From Paguma larvata (lineage: Eukaryota > Chordata > Mammalia > Carnivora > Viverridae), in assembly GCA_030068075.1 (NCBI GenBank), contig CM057841.1, positions 41,705,030-41,769,029 of the forward strand: a DNA stretch of 64,000 bases, in the 5' to 3' direction. The notes below the pieces were generated by a model. The model ran no database searches, was not told the origin of the DNA, and was given only the letters and a program-made list of their open reading frames with translations. The position numbers were made by a program, and so were the translations under genes. Shown in pieces: positions 35,501 through 43,938 of the stretch. The stretch's first letter is position 1, and each line of letters opens with the position of its first letter.

Positions 35501-38500
35501 CGAGTAACTGTTTAGTAAACGTCCCTGCATATGAAGCTTGACCCCCCTCCCTTCCTCTTCCAGCCCTTTCATCCAGAATGCCATTCCTGGCCTCTCTTCC
35601 AGAGGTCCAGTGCCCCCTCTTCCGCAAAAAGGGCACCCCTCCAGGACTCCCCATCCACGTAGTTTCTACCCCTGGGACAGGCATCATCTGAGCCCACGGC
35701 AGTCACGAGACCTTTCTCCCTGCAGGGTACCCCACAGGCAAGGAATCCATTGTCCAAGTTCACATCGAAGTTATGGATGAAAATGACAACGCTCCAGAGT
35801 TCGCCCAGCCCTACGAGCCCAGAGTGTGTGAGAATTCTGCCCAGGGCAAGGTGAGTCTGGCTCAGCTGGGAGGGTGAGGCACGCTCACTGAGGACAGACT
35901 AAGAGGCAGCACCTCCCACCCACGGTCAGCTGGCATTTTGCTGAGCTTAATGTAACCTGCACAACAGCCTTGAGGAAAGGTGATGTTATCCCCGCTTTAC
36001 AGATGGAGAAACTGAGTCTCAGGGAGAATATATGAAGAATAGATTGGTGAGGAGGGTGATCCAAAGGGTGGTTTTGTGGAGACCATTTAGGTTAGTGTTG
36101 CAGAAGAGACGCAGCCACGGTCAGGTCTGATCCAAAGTCACCATCACTGAACCCCCAGCCGCCACAACACCACCACTGACTGTCCCCCATTTTCCACACT
36201 CTAGCTGGTCGTGCAAATCTCGGCAATAGATAAGGACATAACGCCACGAGATGTGAAGTTCAAATTCTCTCTCAGCACTGACGACAGCAACTTCACCCTG
36301 ACAGATAATCACGGTATGCATCACGGTAGTCAGTTTGGCTACTGGCAGGGGCAGGGGCAGGGGCAGAGTTATTTGAGTCCTGAAGCACCAGGGTCAAGAA
36401 CCACGCCAACAAAGTGGGGGAAAGCCCTCACTGGGGTCTTCAAGTTACAGAATATCTTCTACAACTCTTCACTGGGCTATGCCATGGTCAGAGTTAATCT
36501 GTCCAAACTGCCAAGTCCACATTCCCCGTAAGATGCTCAGGTCAGCAAGGAATACAGAACAGATAAGCAACGCAGACACTTGCTCAGTTCACGAACGAGC
36601 CAAGGGAGTCCTTCCCACACTGGATCTCTATACTCAGCACAGCTGCAAATTCTCTGTGAATCCTGAGGTCACTACCAACGAGTCAAAACTGGAAACGTGA
36701 ACTCCAAAATGCCTAGAATACAGTGAGCTTTGTCTTAATTCAGCTACAATGACTACTTACCACCAGGTGGCCCCAGGACAGGATCTGGCCCACTCCTCAC
36801 AGCCCAGAGTCTGTGATGTCAGCAGCGGCCAGTCAGAGCTTCTGATGAGCATATGCTGACAAGAGTGATGAGGCTGAGTTGACCAGATTCCAGCCGAAAG
36901 TAGACATGCCTTCGTGGCTTCAGTGGCTTCCTGAGGAAAACAGAGAAAATCCCTCTTGGTGCTAACAGAGCAATCCTTCACCCAGCACAGGGTGGCATTC
37001 CTGCCTTTCTCTGACGGCAAAACTGTGGTGAATGAGGATTCCTGTACAGAAGAGCCAGTGCCGCCTGTGAGGAAGGCCAGGGCCCCTGAGGGTGGAAGGC
37101 AGACCCAGAGGATCAGCCACAGACCCATCCTTAAGGAGCCATTCTTAGAGAAAAGGTGGCCATGATGTGTTGACAGTCAAAGACAGACCATTCAAATGTT
37201 CAGCTGTCTTTAGTAGTAAACAATGTGGCAAAAATACCTGTTGCCCCACCCCCCATGTCCACCTCAATCCCACCTTAGAGGGGGTCTGCATTGGGATAGA
37301 AAACTTAAGTGCCACTCCAAAGACACCCCATGTACAACCAGGAGGGAAGCCTGCTGGTGCCAGATTCACTTATAGCATGAACGTCCTGTTATGATTTAAG
37401 GGAGTATCAATGGTCATACAGCTATTATTTTTAATTATAACAGACATGGTTACTTAATAACAAGATGTAATGAGCTTTCATTTGAAATCTAAAAGACGGC
37501 CCCCTTTGCTTTTGGCTGGCTTCCTGAGGGAGCTGACCCTGCCGGGCTAGATAAATCGTGGAGCAGGGAATCCCTAGACACTCTGGCCACCGGCATCATA
37601 ACCTCCCAGGAGCCTACAAAAGCAGATTATCCGGCCTCTGCCCAGAGCCACTGAATCTGAAACAGGGGTGTGGGAGATGGGGGGCGGGGGAGGAAAATGG
37701 CAGCAAAGAGGGAGCAGGACTCTGATGATCTGTTTAAAAAGCTCCCTGGGGGATTCTTCAGTACGTGGAACCACTGACCAGAGCTGGGAGGGACAGCCAA
37801 TATTTGGGCCAAAACATATTCCCAGTTCCAGCCTGCCCAGGACATCCTCAGTTACTGCGTCATCATTCCCTTGGTGCCCCAGGGACCATGTGCATTGTTC
37901 TCCTTTCTAATAGATTTTCGGGAATAGCAGACACGGCCTTCAAAGTTAGCCCAATGCTGAAAGATTTTGAAAAACTTTATTTTTCCCCATCATCAAAGCT
38001 TGCAAAAGTACATTAATTGCACCAAAAAAAGAACCACCTGCTATTGGAGTAGGCTTATGGAAGGGGGGGTGAGGGGGGTGCCAGATGTATCAGTTGCCCA
38101 CAGAAACAGAAGGCAAGGACTTTACATTTTGGCCAAGCCATTCTTAGAGGCTAGGTCAAAGCAGCTGCCCAAAATATCTCCGCTCTGGAGGAACAGACCT
38201 GCATTCAAATGGCTAATACATGAGGCAGGGGATGCAAAGGGCAGAGAAGCAGCCCGGGCTGCACGTGGGCTGGCGCAGTCATAGAGGGTCCCCTGGAAGA
38301 GGCAGGCCACATCATCAGTGTGGATGAGGGGACAGGCACTGTGGGCTCCAGAGCCTGACTCTGCAACCATAATGTTTCCAGATAACACAGCCAACATTAC
38401 AGTCAAGTACGGACAGTTTGACCGGGAGCGTGCCAAGGTCCACTACCTGCCTGTGCTCATCTCAGACAATGGAAGGCCGAGCCTCACAGGCACCAACACT

Positions 38501-40817
38501 CTAATGGTGACTGTCTGCAAGTGCAATGAATATGGCGAGTTCACCTACTGCGAGGAGATGGCTGCCCAGGCAGGCGTCAGCATCCAGGCGCTGGTAGCCA
38601 TCTTCCTCTGCATCCTCACCATCACAGGTCAGTGCCCACGGTGGGGGACGATGGGCAGGGGAGGAGAGGTGCTTCACAGGAGGAGGAAGAGACCGGGGAT
38701 CCAGGCGCAGCCCTGCTTCCAGTCCATATCCCACCCTGGGCCTCAGGGTTCCATAGCACAACACAGGGATAAAAGCTCTATTTCCCTGGATGCCAAAGGG
38801 TGGGGGTAAATGTGGGGGAAAAGGAGGGTTCAAGGCCCCTTCCTCACTTTAAAAACCTCACATATAACATTCATTCCTTCCATTTATATGTTTTGAGCAC
38901 TTAGAGCATTCCAGGCACTGTTCTAGGTATTTATTTCCATGAAAAAATAAATTCCCCTTTGGGGGAAAAAAAAGGAATATTTTTTTAAATTCCAGCTTAG
39001 ATTACCTCTAGTGGCTTCCTTACCTTTTTTAGGATTCCGCCAGCCTTGATATCTTTTTGTTGTTGTTGTTTGGGCCTCAGAAATTTTAGGAGCGTTTTAG
39101 GCATTTAGCCTTGGTTTGGGTTACTCAGAAAGCAGACCCTGGGACAAGGATTGGGGTGTAAGTGGTTTATTTGGGAAGTGCTCCCAGGAAGCCCTAGAAG
39201 GAAGAGAGGGGAATGAAACAGGGAAGGGAGGCAGCTGATGAAGGAACCCCTTTTAGTAATAATTAGTTATAATAATAATAATGACATCACCACCACACAC
39301 AGAATCACATTCAACCTCATAACTACCTTAGCAAATACAAGCAAAGCAGGGATGTCATCACTTCCATCTTATAGACAAGGAAACTGAAGCTCAGACAGAC
39401 TGTCCCAACTTCTCTTACGTATGTAACAGTTTAAATAACTCGAGGCCAGAAGGACAGAGTCTGGGGGATGCTCCGAGCCTAATTTTAGGAGCTCTCTATG
39501 CCACATGGCCCACCCATCCTCAGGGGTTGACGACCCTCAGTGTAACTCCTCAGAGCTTTGAGGAAGGGTCAACATCTATACCACTGTCCAACCATGGGAC
39601 TCTGGGCAAGTCGCGCAGCCTCCCTGTGTTCAGTTTGCTTAAGGGTAAAACGGGGATAATACCACCTGCCTTGAGTGAAATAACATGAGAACATGTCCAG
39701 TACGGCGCCAGCACATATCCAATAGGTGCCGGAGAACAGCGGCTGTGACTGCAATGGGCAGCATGTCTGCCAGCACCACTGTTACCCATTATCATCAGCA
39801 TGGCTATCAACAAAACAATGGTTCAGAATCTTTGCACTCGGAATTGTAACTTCATCCCTTTCCCATTTCTTCTCCAACCTCTGGCCTCCCCACCTTTGGA
39901 CACAACGTAGAAAGATTTGCCACTGTGGTAGAGGGAAACAGGAAATGTGGACGTAGGTAGAAGGGGTTGAGACCGGCAGGAGAAAATGAACTTGAGGGAG
40001 TCTCACTCTGTTCTTCTTCCCCCACCCCCACCAGTGGCCATGACAGCCAGTCAGGACCAAATCCTCAGGGAAGAAGAGTCTGTCCCATGGCGGGGGGGGT
40101 GGAGCGTGCAACTCTGACCCTTGGAATGTGGAGGTGAGGGGGTGGGTACCCACAAGGGGTCTAGACCAAACCAACCTCTGCCTTGGCCCAAGTGTCGCCG
40201 GGAGCCTGGGCTGGCCCGGGAATTTCCAGGGAGGAGGGGAGGACACAGGTGAGCCCCAGAGGGCCGGTTGGGCCGGATCTGACCAGCTCTGGCTCGCTGC
40301 AGTGATCACCCTCCTCATCTTCCTGCGGCGGCGGCTCCGGAAGCAGGCCCGCGCACACGGCAAGAGCGTGCCCGAGATTCATGAGCAGCTGGTCACCTAC
40401 GACGAGGAGGGCGGCGGCGAGATGGACACCACCAGCTACGACGTGTCGGTGCTCAACTCAGTGCGACAGGGCGGGGCCAAGCCCCCGCGGCCGGCGCTGG
40501 AGGCGCGGCCATCCGTCTATGCGCAGGTGCAGAAGCCGCCGCGACACGGCGCGGTGCATGGTGGGCCGGGGGAAATGGCCGCCATGATCGAGGTGAAGAA
40601 GGACGAGGCCGACCACGACGGCGCAGGCCCGCCCTATGACACGCTGCACATCTATGGCTACGAGGGCTCCGAGTCCATCGCCGAGTCCCTCAGCTCTCTG
40701 GGCACCGATTCATCTGACTCGGACGTCGATTACGACTTCCTCAACGACTGGGGACCCAGGTTCAAGATGTTGGCCGAGCTGTACCGCTCAGACCCCCAGG
40801 AGCAGCTGATGTACTAG
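19615..40817 (+). CDS. CDH5: CDH5, vascular endothelial cadherin (VE-cadherin), 11 coding exons
   Basis: VE-cadherin is the calcium-dependent adhesion protein of endothelial adherens junctions. It binds itself on the neighbouring cell and binds p120-, beta- and gamma-catenin inside. Join: 19615-19797, 24949-25237, 26200-26316, 27169-27333, 28244-28431, 29991-30241, 33807-33949, 35726-35850, 36205-36313, 38382-38627, 40303-40817. The total is 2331 nt, 776 residues plus stop; human has 784. Layout: signal peptide ~1-24; prosegment ending at furin site RRQKR 34-38; mature DWIW 39-42 with the two tryptophans of type II cadherins; five cadherin repeats ~39-585; membrane span ~589-613; cytoplasmic tail to 776. 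Calcium motifs include DRE 100-102, DVNDNWP 134-140, DVNDNFP 241-247, DVDEPP 357-362 and DENDNAP 463-469. Tail tyrosines Y651, Y678 and Y723 correspond to human Y658, Y685 and Y731. No frameshift or early stop was found. Confidence 0.97.
19823..20085 (+). repeat. Degenerate GGN (glycine-codon) repeat in intron 2
   Basis: A purine-rich, three-base-period tract of GGT, GGC and GGG triplets starts 26 bases after the exon 2 donor. It includes three G5 runs at 19873-19889. It has almost no stop codons in the exon 2 frame, so unspliced RNA could be read to the stop at 20083-20085 as a glycine-rich tail. It is probably a simple-sequence expansion, not an exon. Confidence 0.85.
20086..20825. other. 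Intron 2 stretch with nothing recognised
   Basis: I see no exon, named repeat or strong motif here. It lies between the GGN tract and a DNA-transposon-like fragment. Confidence 0.5.
20830..21060. repeat. hAT-type DNA transposon remnant (MER family)
   Basis: 'gtggagctcatggtctaaaa' is followed by a stretch with 'ttgctctgatggcagagctg', 'cgggctgcgacaaacaccat', 'atgacccacaaagctggaag' and 'cctggccctttacagaaaca'. This is the pattern of a common non-autonomous hAT-Charlie element of mammals. The exact family name is not secured. Confidence 0.6.
22270..22430 (+). repeat. Old LINE 3' end (L1M-like)
   Basis: 'taacataagatgttattaat', 'gttgaaactgggagcgggat', 'gagaactctctgtactacct' and 'tttctataaatctaaaacag' resemble the 3' UTR of old L1 elements. 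Recognised from memory of the consensus only. Confidence 0.5.
22920..23144 (-). repeat. Felid-type SINEC, first of a same-site pair
   Basis: Complete copy ending 'gactgagccacccaggtgcc'. The target sequence TCATGGGATTA stands at 22909-22919 before it and again at 23145-23155 after it, so the target-site duplication is exact over 11 bases. Confidence 0.95.
23156..23355 (-). repeat. Felid-type SINEC, second of a same-site pair
   Basis: This copy starts at the second TCATGGGATTA and is followed by a third TCATGGGATT at 23361-23370. Near the head it lacks the 'ctgagccac' block seen in other copies ('gaaccgacccaggcgcccc'), so it is a different copy, not a simple tandem duplicate of its neighbour. 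Confidence 0.93.
23356..24490. other. Intron 2 stretch with an unrecognised open frame
   Basis: From about 23822 to 24147 one + strand frame is open, but its first ATG is only at about 23925, giving about 75 residues with several cysteines. An acceptor-like 'cttgttccttag' precedes it and an AATAAA follows at 24263-24268. I do not recognise the protein. It could be a decayed retrocopy, an unused terminal exon or chance. Confidence 0.3.
24495..24640 (-). repeat. MIR SINE fragment
   Basis: Reverse MIR: 'ttatctccactttacagata', 'aactcagagaggttaagaga' and 'cttctcaggggccaaacagc'. Confidence 0.7.
24785..24905. repeat. CA-rich imperfect microsatellite
   Basis: An irregular ACAC-rich stretch ends in a pure CA run at about 24888-24903, some 45 bases before the exon 3 acceptor. 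Length changes here could alter the spacing of the branch-point region. Confidence 0.75.
24949..25237 (+). CDS. CDH5: CDH5 exon 3: most of EC1 and start of EC2
   Basis: The acceptor is TTTCCTAG and the donor GTACGT. It encodes residues 62-157 and one base of codon 158. EC1 motifs seen are LDRE (99-102) and the inter-domain calcium motif DVNDNWP (134-140). An N-glycosylation site NAS is at 148-150. The sequence follows human EC1 without gaps. Confidence 0.97.
25238..26199 (+). other. CDH5: CDH5 intron 3
   Basis: No named repeat is recognised. The exon 3 frame stays open for about 130 bases into this intron before a stop at 25369, which looks incidental. A local 'ctaagccctgacttagtcat' type tandem block at about 25400-25480 repeats 'actgagccctaa' twice. 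Confidence 0.6.
26200..26316 (+). CDS. CDH5: CDH5 exon 4: EC2
   Basis: The acceptor is CTCTCCTCAG and the donor GTGTGT. It completes codon 158 and runs to the first base of codon 197. It contains TAVDADDPT (165-173), which carries the DAD calcium motif of EC2, and 'MYQILKGEEYFAIDGS'. Confidence 0.96.
26600..26800 (+). repeat. MIR SINE, nearly complete
   Basis: Forward MIR: 'gtgtagagtcagacagatct', 'cccagttctgctactcattc', 'gcaagccttagttgtctcac' and 'gcattaaataatgtatagag', in consensus order. Confidence 0.8.
27085..27145. repeat. Short MER5/MER20-like hAT fragment
   Basis: 'ccagtggttctcagggtctg' and 'gtggaatcacctggggagcc' match the terminal part of a common mammalian hAT element. It lies directly before the exon 5 acceptor. 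Confidence 0.5.
27169..27333 (+). CDS. CDH5: CDH5 exon 5: end of EC2
   Basis: The acceptor is CTTCTTGCAG and the donor GTGAGC. It encodes residues 197-251 and the first base of 252. It contains LDRE (206-209), an RGD triplet (227-229, also in the human protein) and the calcium linker DVNDNFP (241-247). RGD motifs in VE-cadherin have been reported to engage integrins. Confidence 0.97.
27925..28045 (+). repeat. L2 LINE 3' end
   Basis: 'gcttcctaaaggcaggactt', 'gtacccagcatacggtaggt' and 'ataactatttgttaaatgga' give the L2 terminus. Confidence 0.75.
28244..28431 (+). CDS. CDH5: CDH5 exon 6: EC3
   Basis: The acceptor is TCTGCATCAG. The donor GTTTGT is weaker than the others in this gene. It encodes residues 252-314, with VPEDIRVG at the domain start, the calcium motif VEDPDEPQNR (273-282) and 'NEGIIKPMK'. 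Confidence 0.96.
28655..28740. repeat. Unassigned dispersed repeat, copy A
   Basis: 'aaggcaaggatttgagttaa', 'ataatttatttggaaagtga' and 'tcccaggaagcctcaggagc' match the stretch at 39133-39225 in this window. The two are copies of the same old interspersed repeat, whose family I cannot name. Confidence 0.6.
28745..28967 (+). repeat. Carnivore SINEC, older subtype
   Basis: The head is 'ggtatctgggtggctcagtc' and the tail CT-rich, ending 'aaaataaataagcc' and an A run. The middle differs from the felid copies ('agcacctgactcctgatttc'), so it looks like an older, shared carnivore subfamily. It is one of the few SINEs in sense with CDH5. Confidence 0.9.
29850..29970 (+). repeat. MIR SINE touching the exon 7 splice site
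   Basis: Forward MIR 3' half: 'cagttcccccatctgtaaaa', 'ccttgcagggttgctgtgaa' and 'cttggctcagagcaggtgct'. It ends about 20 bases before the exon 7 acceptor, so the branch-point region probably lies within MIR-derived DNA. Confidence 0.8.
29991..30241 (+). CDS. CDH5: CDH5 exon 7: end of EC3, start of EC4
   Basis: The acceptor is CCCTTCCACAG and the donor GTAAGG. It encodes residues 315-397 and two bases of codon 398. It carries the calcium linker DVDEPP (357-362), an N-glycosylation site NVT (354-356) and 'KDPDAV' of EC4. Confidence 0.97.
31399..31599 (-). repeat. Felid-type SINEC with perfect target-site duplication
   Basis: Flanked by identical 15-base repeats (TGATCCAAGAATTTA) at 31384-31398 and 31600-31614. 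The head ends 'gactgagccactcaggcacc'. The insertion is inside the old LINE. Confidence 0.95.
32082..32281 (+). repeat. Felid-type SINEC, sense orientation
   Basis: Head 'gacgcccaggtggctcagtc', body 'gctctgtgctgacagctcag', tail 'gataaataaacattt'. It is flanked by 16-base duplications at 32066-32081 and 32282-32297 that differ at one base. Confidence 0.95.
32507..32584. repeat. Compound CT / CA microsatellite
   Basis: A CT tract of about 40 bases passes directly into a CA tract of about 30 bases with one interrupting GA. It is likely to be polymorphic. Confidence 0.95.
32645..32835 (-). repeat. Carnivore SINEC, diverged
   Basis: A G-rich start, then 'tcagcacagagcccagtgca', 'gagatcatgacctgaactga' and 'accgactgagcttcccagat'. 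Its head is mutated compared with the other copies. Confidence 0.88.
33807..33949 (+). CDS. CDH5: CDH5 exon 8: EC4
   Basis: The acceptor is CTCCTGGCAG and the donor GTGAGT. It completes codon 398 and runs to the first base of codon 446. It contains KELDRE (423-428) and an N-glycosylation site NLT (434-436). Confidence 0.97.
34100..34330. repeat. MER5-like DNA transposon remnant
   Basis: 'gaccagcagcacccatatca', 'ccgaatcagaacctcttgca' and 'gttctggtccagtgattcag' show parts of a non-autonomous hAT element in diverged form. Tentative. Confidence 0.4.
34844..35063 (+). repeat. Felid-type SINEC, sense orientation
   Basis: Head 'ggggcacctgggtgactcag', B-box like 'tgagttcgagccccatgcc', body 'gctctgtgctgacagctcag', and a CT-rich tail with an A/T run. 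'aatatgg' occurs on both sides as part of the target duplication. Confidence 0.94.
35064..35530. repeat. AT-rich stretch, probably old LINE-derived
   Basis: 'cataatcccaccatatagaa' and 'aacatcttagtgtactttct' resemble a common old LINE fragment, but I cannot name it. No exon is seen. It lies in intron 8. Confidence 0.4.
35726..35850 (+). CDS. CDH5: CDH5 exon 9: EC4-EC5 junction
   Basis: The acceptor is TTTCTCCCTGCAG and the donor GTGAGT. It encodes residues 446-487. It contains the calcium linker MDENDNAPEF (462-471) and 'VCENSAQGK'. Confidence 0.97.
35930..36025 (-). repeat. MIR SINE fragment
   Basis: Reverse MIR: 'atgttatccccgctttacag' followed by 'atggagaaactgagtctcag'. It fills much of the short intron 9. 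Confidence 0.75.
36205..36313 (+). CDS. CDH5: CDH5 exon 10: EC5
   Basis: The acceptor is TTTCCACACTCTAG and the donor GTATGC. It encodes residues 488-523 and one base of codon 524. It contains ISAIDKDITPRD and an N-glycosylation site NFT (516-518). Relative to my recollection of the human protein there is one extra residue in the 'STDDSN' loop. Confidence 0.96.
36314..38381 (+). other. CDH5: CDH5 intron 10
   Basis: About 2.1 kb. No SINE or named repeat is recognised. It begins with a 'ggggca' short tandem (36347-36366). Several short open frames have no likeness to any protein I know. Confidence 0.6.
38382..38627 (+). CDS. CDH5: CDH5 exon 11: end of EC5 and most of the membrane span
   Basis: The acceptor is AATGTTTCCAG and the donor GTCAGT. 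It encodes residues 524-605 and one base of 606. It contains an N-glycosylation site NIT (528-530), the 'CKCNEYGEFTYC' cysteine cluster of membrane-proximal EC5, and the start of the span, AGVSIQALVAIFLCILTIT. Confidence 0.97.
39133..39225. repeat. Unassigned dispersed repeat, copy B
   Basis: 'gcagaccctgggacaaggat', 'gtggtttatttgggaagtgc' and 'tcccaggaagccctagaagg' match the stretch at 28655-28740 in intron 6. Confidence 0.6.
39290..39405 (-). repeat. MIR SINE fragment
   Basis: Reverse MIR: 'ttccatcttatagacaagga' then 'aactgaagctcagacagact'. Diverged. Confidence 0.6.
39575..39735 (+). repeat. MIR SINE fragment
   Basis: Forward MIR: 'gggactctgggcaagtcgcg', 'taaaacggggataataccac' and 'ccagtacggcgccagcacat'. 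Confidence 0.75.
40303..40817 (+). CDS. CDH5: CDH5 exon 12: rest of membrane span, cytoplasmic tail, stop
   Basis: The acceptor is GGCTCGCTGCAG. It encodes residues 606-776 and the TAG stop at 40815-40817. It holds the end of the span (ITLLIFL), the juxtamembrane p120-catenin region with the acidic DEE (639-641) tied to endocytosis in the human protein, Y651 and S658 (human Y658, S665), Y678 (human Y685), Y723/Y725 (human Y731/Y733), and the C-terminal beta-catenin site in the acidic 'DSSDSDVDYDFLNDWGPRF' block. The exon is GC-rich, about 65-70%, unlike the introns. One residue fewer than human lies near 'RHGAVHGG'. Confidence 0.98.
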
Positions 40818-42405
40818 GGGGCCGTGGGCCTCCAAGTCTGGGGACCCAAACCTCTGCAGCTCAGGCCTGGACCACAGGCATCGAGCCTGCATTTTGTAGC
40901 ACTGACGCCCCAGCCCAGCAGCCCTTTCTCGTGGATCCCAGAGACTTCACCACCTTGGGTAGCAAACTCCAGGTCCCTGAAATGTTCAGGAACATATTTC
41001 AGTGATAGCTGAATAGATAGATAGCTTCCCTAAATGCTGGAAGATCCAGGCTGGTGTTCTTTCTGGGCTTGGACATCCATACCCTGTCACCTGGGACCAC
41101 AGGTCCTACTCAAAGACTTTCTGTGGCTCCTCAAAGCTTATGGTTCAGCTCCCAGGAGTAGATTTTCCCTTGAAAATCTCCAACCCCTCTGGTGAAGCTG
41201 GTGAGATCCTCCTGGTGCCTGTCTGCCTGGAGGCAAAGGGCATGGCCTGTGGGGCAAGACTCTCTGCAGCCCAGTCCCACCGGAGACTGGAAACATCCAC
41301 CATGCCACTCCTGCCTCTTCTGAGTCCCCACCCTCCCAGCTTCTCCCCAGGCCTGTCGAGAAGGAGGTGGGGCCCCTTGACAGCTACCCAACTTGGGTCC
41401 TGAGGTGACCTCGCTGGCCTACCACACCTGTCACTGCTGTACTGAGCACTGAAAATTCAACCAAAGTCAGGAAAAATGGCTCGTTGAACTTTGAAGCAAC
41501 TGTGAATCCATCCTGGAGGGACAGTGGAGACCCAAGTGTGACAGATCATATGGTGATGGCCACCTGCACACCCACACCTCCAGGAGAGGGCCTGGAGTAG
41601 CTGTGAAACTCATTGACACCACATCAGTTTTGCCTGGGAATTGAACGGATGTTCCCAGAGCAGAAGACTTCTCCCCTTATCTGCCTTGCCCAGTTACTCC
41701 TTCATGCTCTTTCTCTCTCTTTGTATCTACTCCTTATCTCTTAACTTGAAGGCCCTCAAGATGTGACCGTCAGCAACTCTGGTCAAAGTCCAAACCCAAC
41801 CATGACTGCACAACAGAACTGTCATTTGCCTTTACCCACTTCGTTTGTTGCCACATCTCAGGAAACCCCAACAGGGCCTCATCCCTCAGGCACATCCTGC
41901 CTCACCCATGCCCTGTGGTCATCTGTGCATCTCCCACTTTCAGCCAAATCTGGAACATTCCACTGCAAACACACCCTGGGGAAGTGGCATCACTCAATTC
42001 GAGAGGGCAGGAAAGGAGGCAAACTCTCCAATTCACTTGGTCATGGACTGAGATTACCCTTGGGCAAGGGCCCTCACACTTCAGGAGACTGTAGATAACA
42101 CTTGATTTTTTTTTAACCAATAACTAGTATATATATATATTTTTTGTTTTGTTTTACTAATAACACTTATACATTTCTAGCTCTCACAAACATATAGAAT
42201 AAGGGTTTTTGCATAATAACCGGGTTGCTATTTAGGTTAACAATTTTAATTCAGATTTTTTAGTTGAATGAACAAATTCCTGTAACCTTCTTTTTCCTAT
42301 CATTGTAGTAATTGCTCTAGTGATAAATAACTATCTATTGGCCACACTGGTGCATGGGATGTACTGTATTTTTTTATACCTAAATAAAGAAAATTCTTGA
42401 AATCC
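40818..42405 (+). other. CDH5: CDH5 3' UTR
   Basis: About 1.6 kb of non-coding sequence after the stop, similar in length to the human 3' UTR. It becomes AT-rich after 42100, with a TA dinucleotide run at 42128-42141. No SINE or other repeat interrupts it. Cleavage should fall about 15-20 bases after the only AATAAA. Confidence 0.88.
42383..42388 (+). terminator. CDH5: CDH5 poly(A) signal AATAAA
   Basis: A canonical AATAAA, the only one in the 3' UTR. It is followed by 'gaaaattcttgaaatccttttatttct', whose T-rich part can serve as the downstream element. Confidence 0.9.
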
Positions 42406-42409
42406 TTTT

Positions 42410-42984
42410 ATTTCTAGAGCTGAGAAAGCTAATGTGAAACACATACACACATACACATTACCACCACCACCATTATCAAAAAAGGAACCCAGGGTGCAAG
42501 GGGATCTTTGCAATTAAGCTTTCAGAGACACTCACTCTGTATTGCAGCAGAGAATAATAACAGACACCTAGTCCAGCCCCCTTTCCTCCCAGAGCCCAAT
42601 GCCTTCACTTGGCCTCTGTACGTAACCCCCAACCCCACCTCCACCCTACACAGCAGACAGGGCCTCTGGAAGCTGGAGCTGCCACACCATTTCCATGGTG
42701 TGGGGAGTGAGAGTCATCAGCAGTGATGGAGGAAGTCAACCTCTATTTGGCTGGTTGACAGGAGTGAGCAGCTGGCACTTTATTGGGGTATCTGGGCCCA
42801 ACATTGGGGTCCTGCCTTGAAAACCTCACAATCAAAATGAGAAGAAGAAATGTTCTTGTCAGACTCAGGTCTTGAATTGAGGAAGTGGGGGTTGAAGTTC
42901 ACTTCATCAAGGCCTCTGCTCCTTGACCCCTACCAGCAGGGATTCCTGGGGATTATATCCTCCAGGGATGGTATTTTGTAAAGT
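42410..42984. other. Short intergenic stretch after CDH5, nothing recognised
   Basis: Unique-looking DNA between the CDH5 poly(A) site and a large antisense L1 remnant. No gene is supported. Confidence 0.5.
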
Positions 42985-43710
42985 GTGTTCTGCATAAACA
43001 CTAGTTCCTGGAGCTCTCAGGGGTCAGTTTGTCTTAATTCCAACTTTGCTCTAACTTCCTTTGCAATTGCCTTTTTGATCCATTGCTTATTTGGAATGCA
43101 TTATTTAATTTTCACATATTTGTGAATTTTTCAAATTTCCTGCTATTCTTGATTTCTAATTTCCTTCTCTCATGTTCAGAGAACATAATTTTCATGATTT
43201 CAGTCATTATAAATTTATTGTGACTTGTTTTATGCCTTAGCATGTTTTATCCTAGAGAATACTCTGTGTGCACTCAAGAGGAATGCGTATTCTGCTGCTG
43301 GTAGTGGAGTATTCTGTAGCTGTTCATTAGATATAGCCAGTTTATAGTGTTATTCAAGTCTTTTATCCCCTCACTGAGCTTCCGTCTAGTTATAGTCTAC
43401 CCATTATTGAAAAGTGGGATGCTGAAATCTCCCAACTATTATTGTTGAATTGTCTATTTCTCCCTTCGATTCTGTCAGTTTTTGCTTCATGTATTTTGAC
43501 TCTCTATTTTTAGGGACGTAAAGCTTTCTAATTGTTATATCATCCTGAATGATTGACCCATTTAGCGTTGTAAAATGTACTTTTGTATCTGGTAACAATT
43601 TTTATCAGTTTATTTTGTCTAATGTTAGTATAGTCACTCCAGCTCTCTTTTGGTTAGTTTACATAGTATATCTTTTTCCATCCTTTTACTTTCAACCAAT
43701 GTGTGTCCTT

Positions 43711-43938
43711 TTTTTAAATTTTTTTATTTTTTTTAATAATTATTCATTTTTGAGAGAGAGAGAGTGCGCGCGTGAGCATGAGTGGGGGAGGGGCAAAGAG
43801 AGAGGGAGACACAGAATCCGAAGCAGGCTCCAGGCCCTGAGCTGTCAGCACATAGCCCGACACAGGGCTTGAACTCAAGAAGAGATTATGACCTAGGCCA
43901 AAGTCGGATGCTTAACCAACTGAGCCACCCAGGCACCC
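43711..43938 (-). repeat. Felid-type SINEC inside the L1
   Basis: A complete copy ending 'ccaactgagccacccaggca'. The L1 motif 'aatgtgtgtcctttt' before it recurs as 'agtgtgtgtctttta' after it as a diverged target duplication. Confidence 0.94.

Noticed and set aside
38628..38806. Exon 11 read-through into intron 11
   Set aside because: The donor GTCAGT and the matching acceptor at exon 12 restore the conserved membrane span exactly. The extension is basic, of low complexity and ends soon.
40128..40302. In-frame extension of exon 12 into intron 11 as an alternative first exon of a tail-only VE-cadherin
   Set aside because: The frame is open but begins at GTG, not ATG, and no ATG lies in frame before the membrane span. 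No promoter-like sequence is seen.
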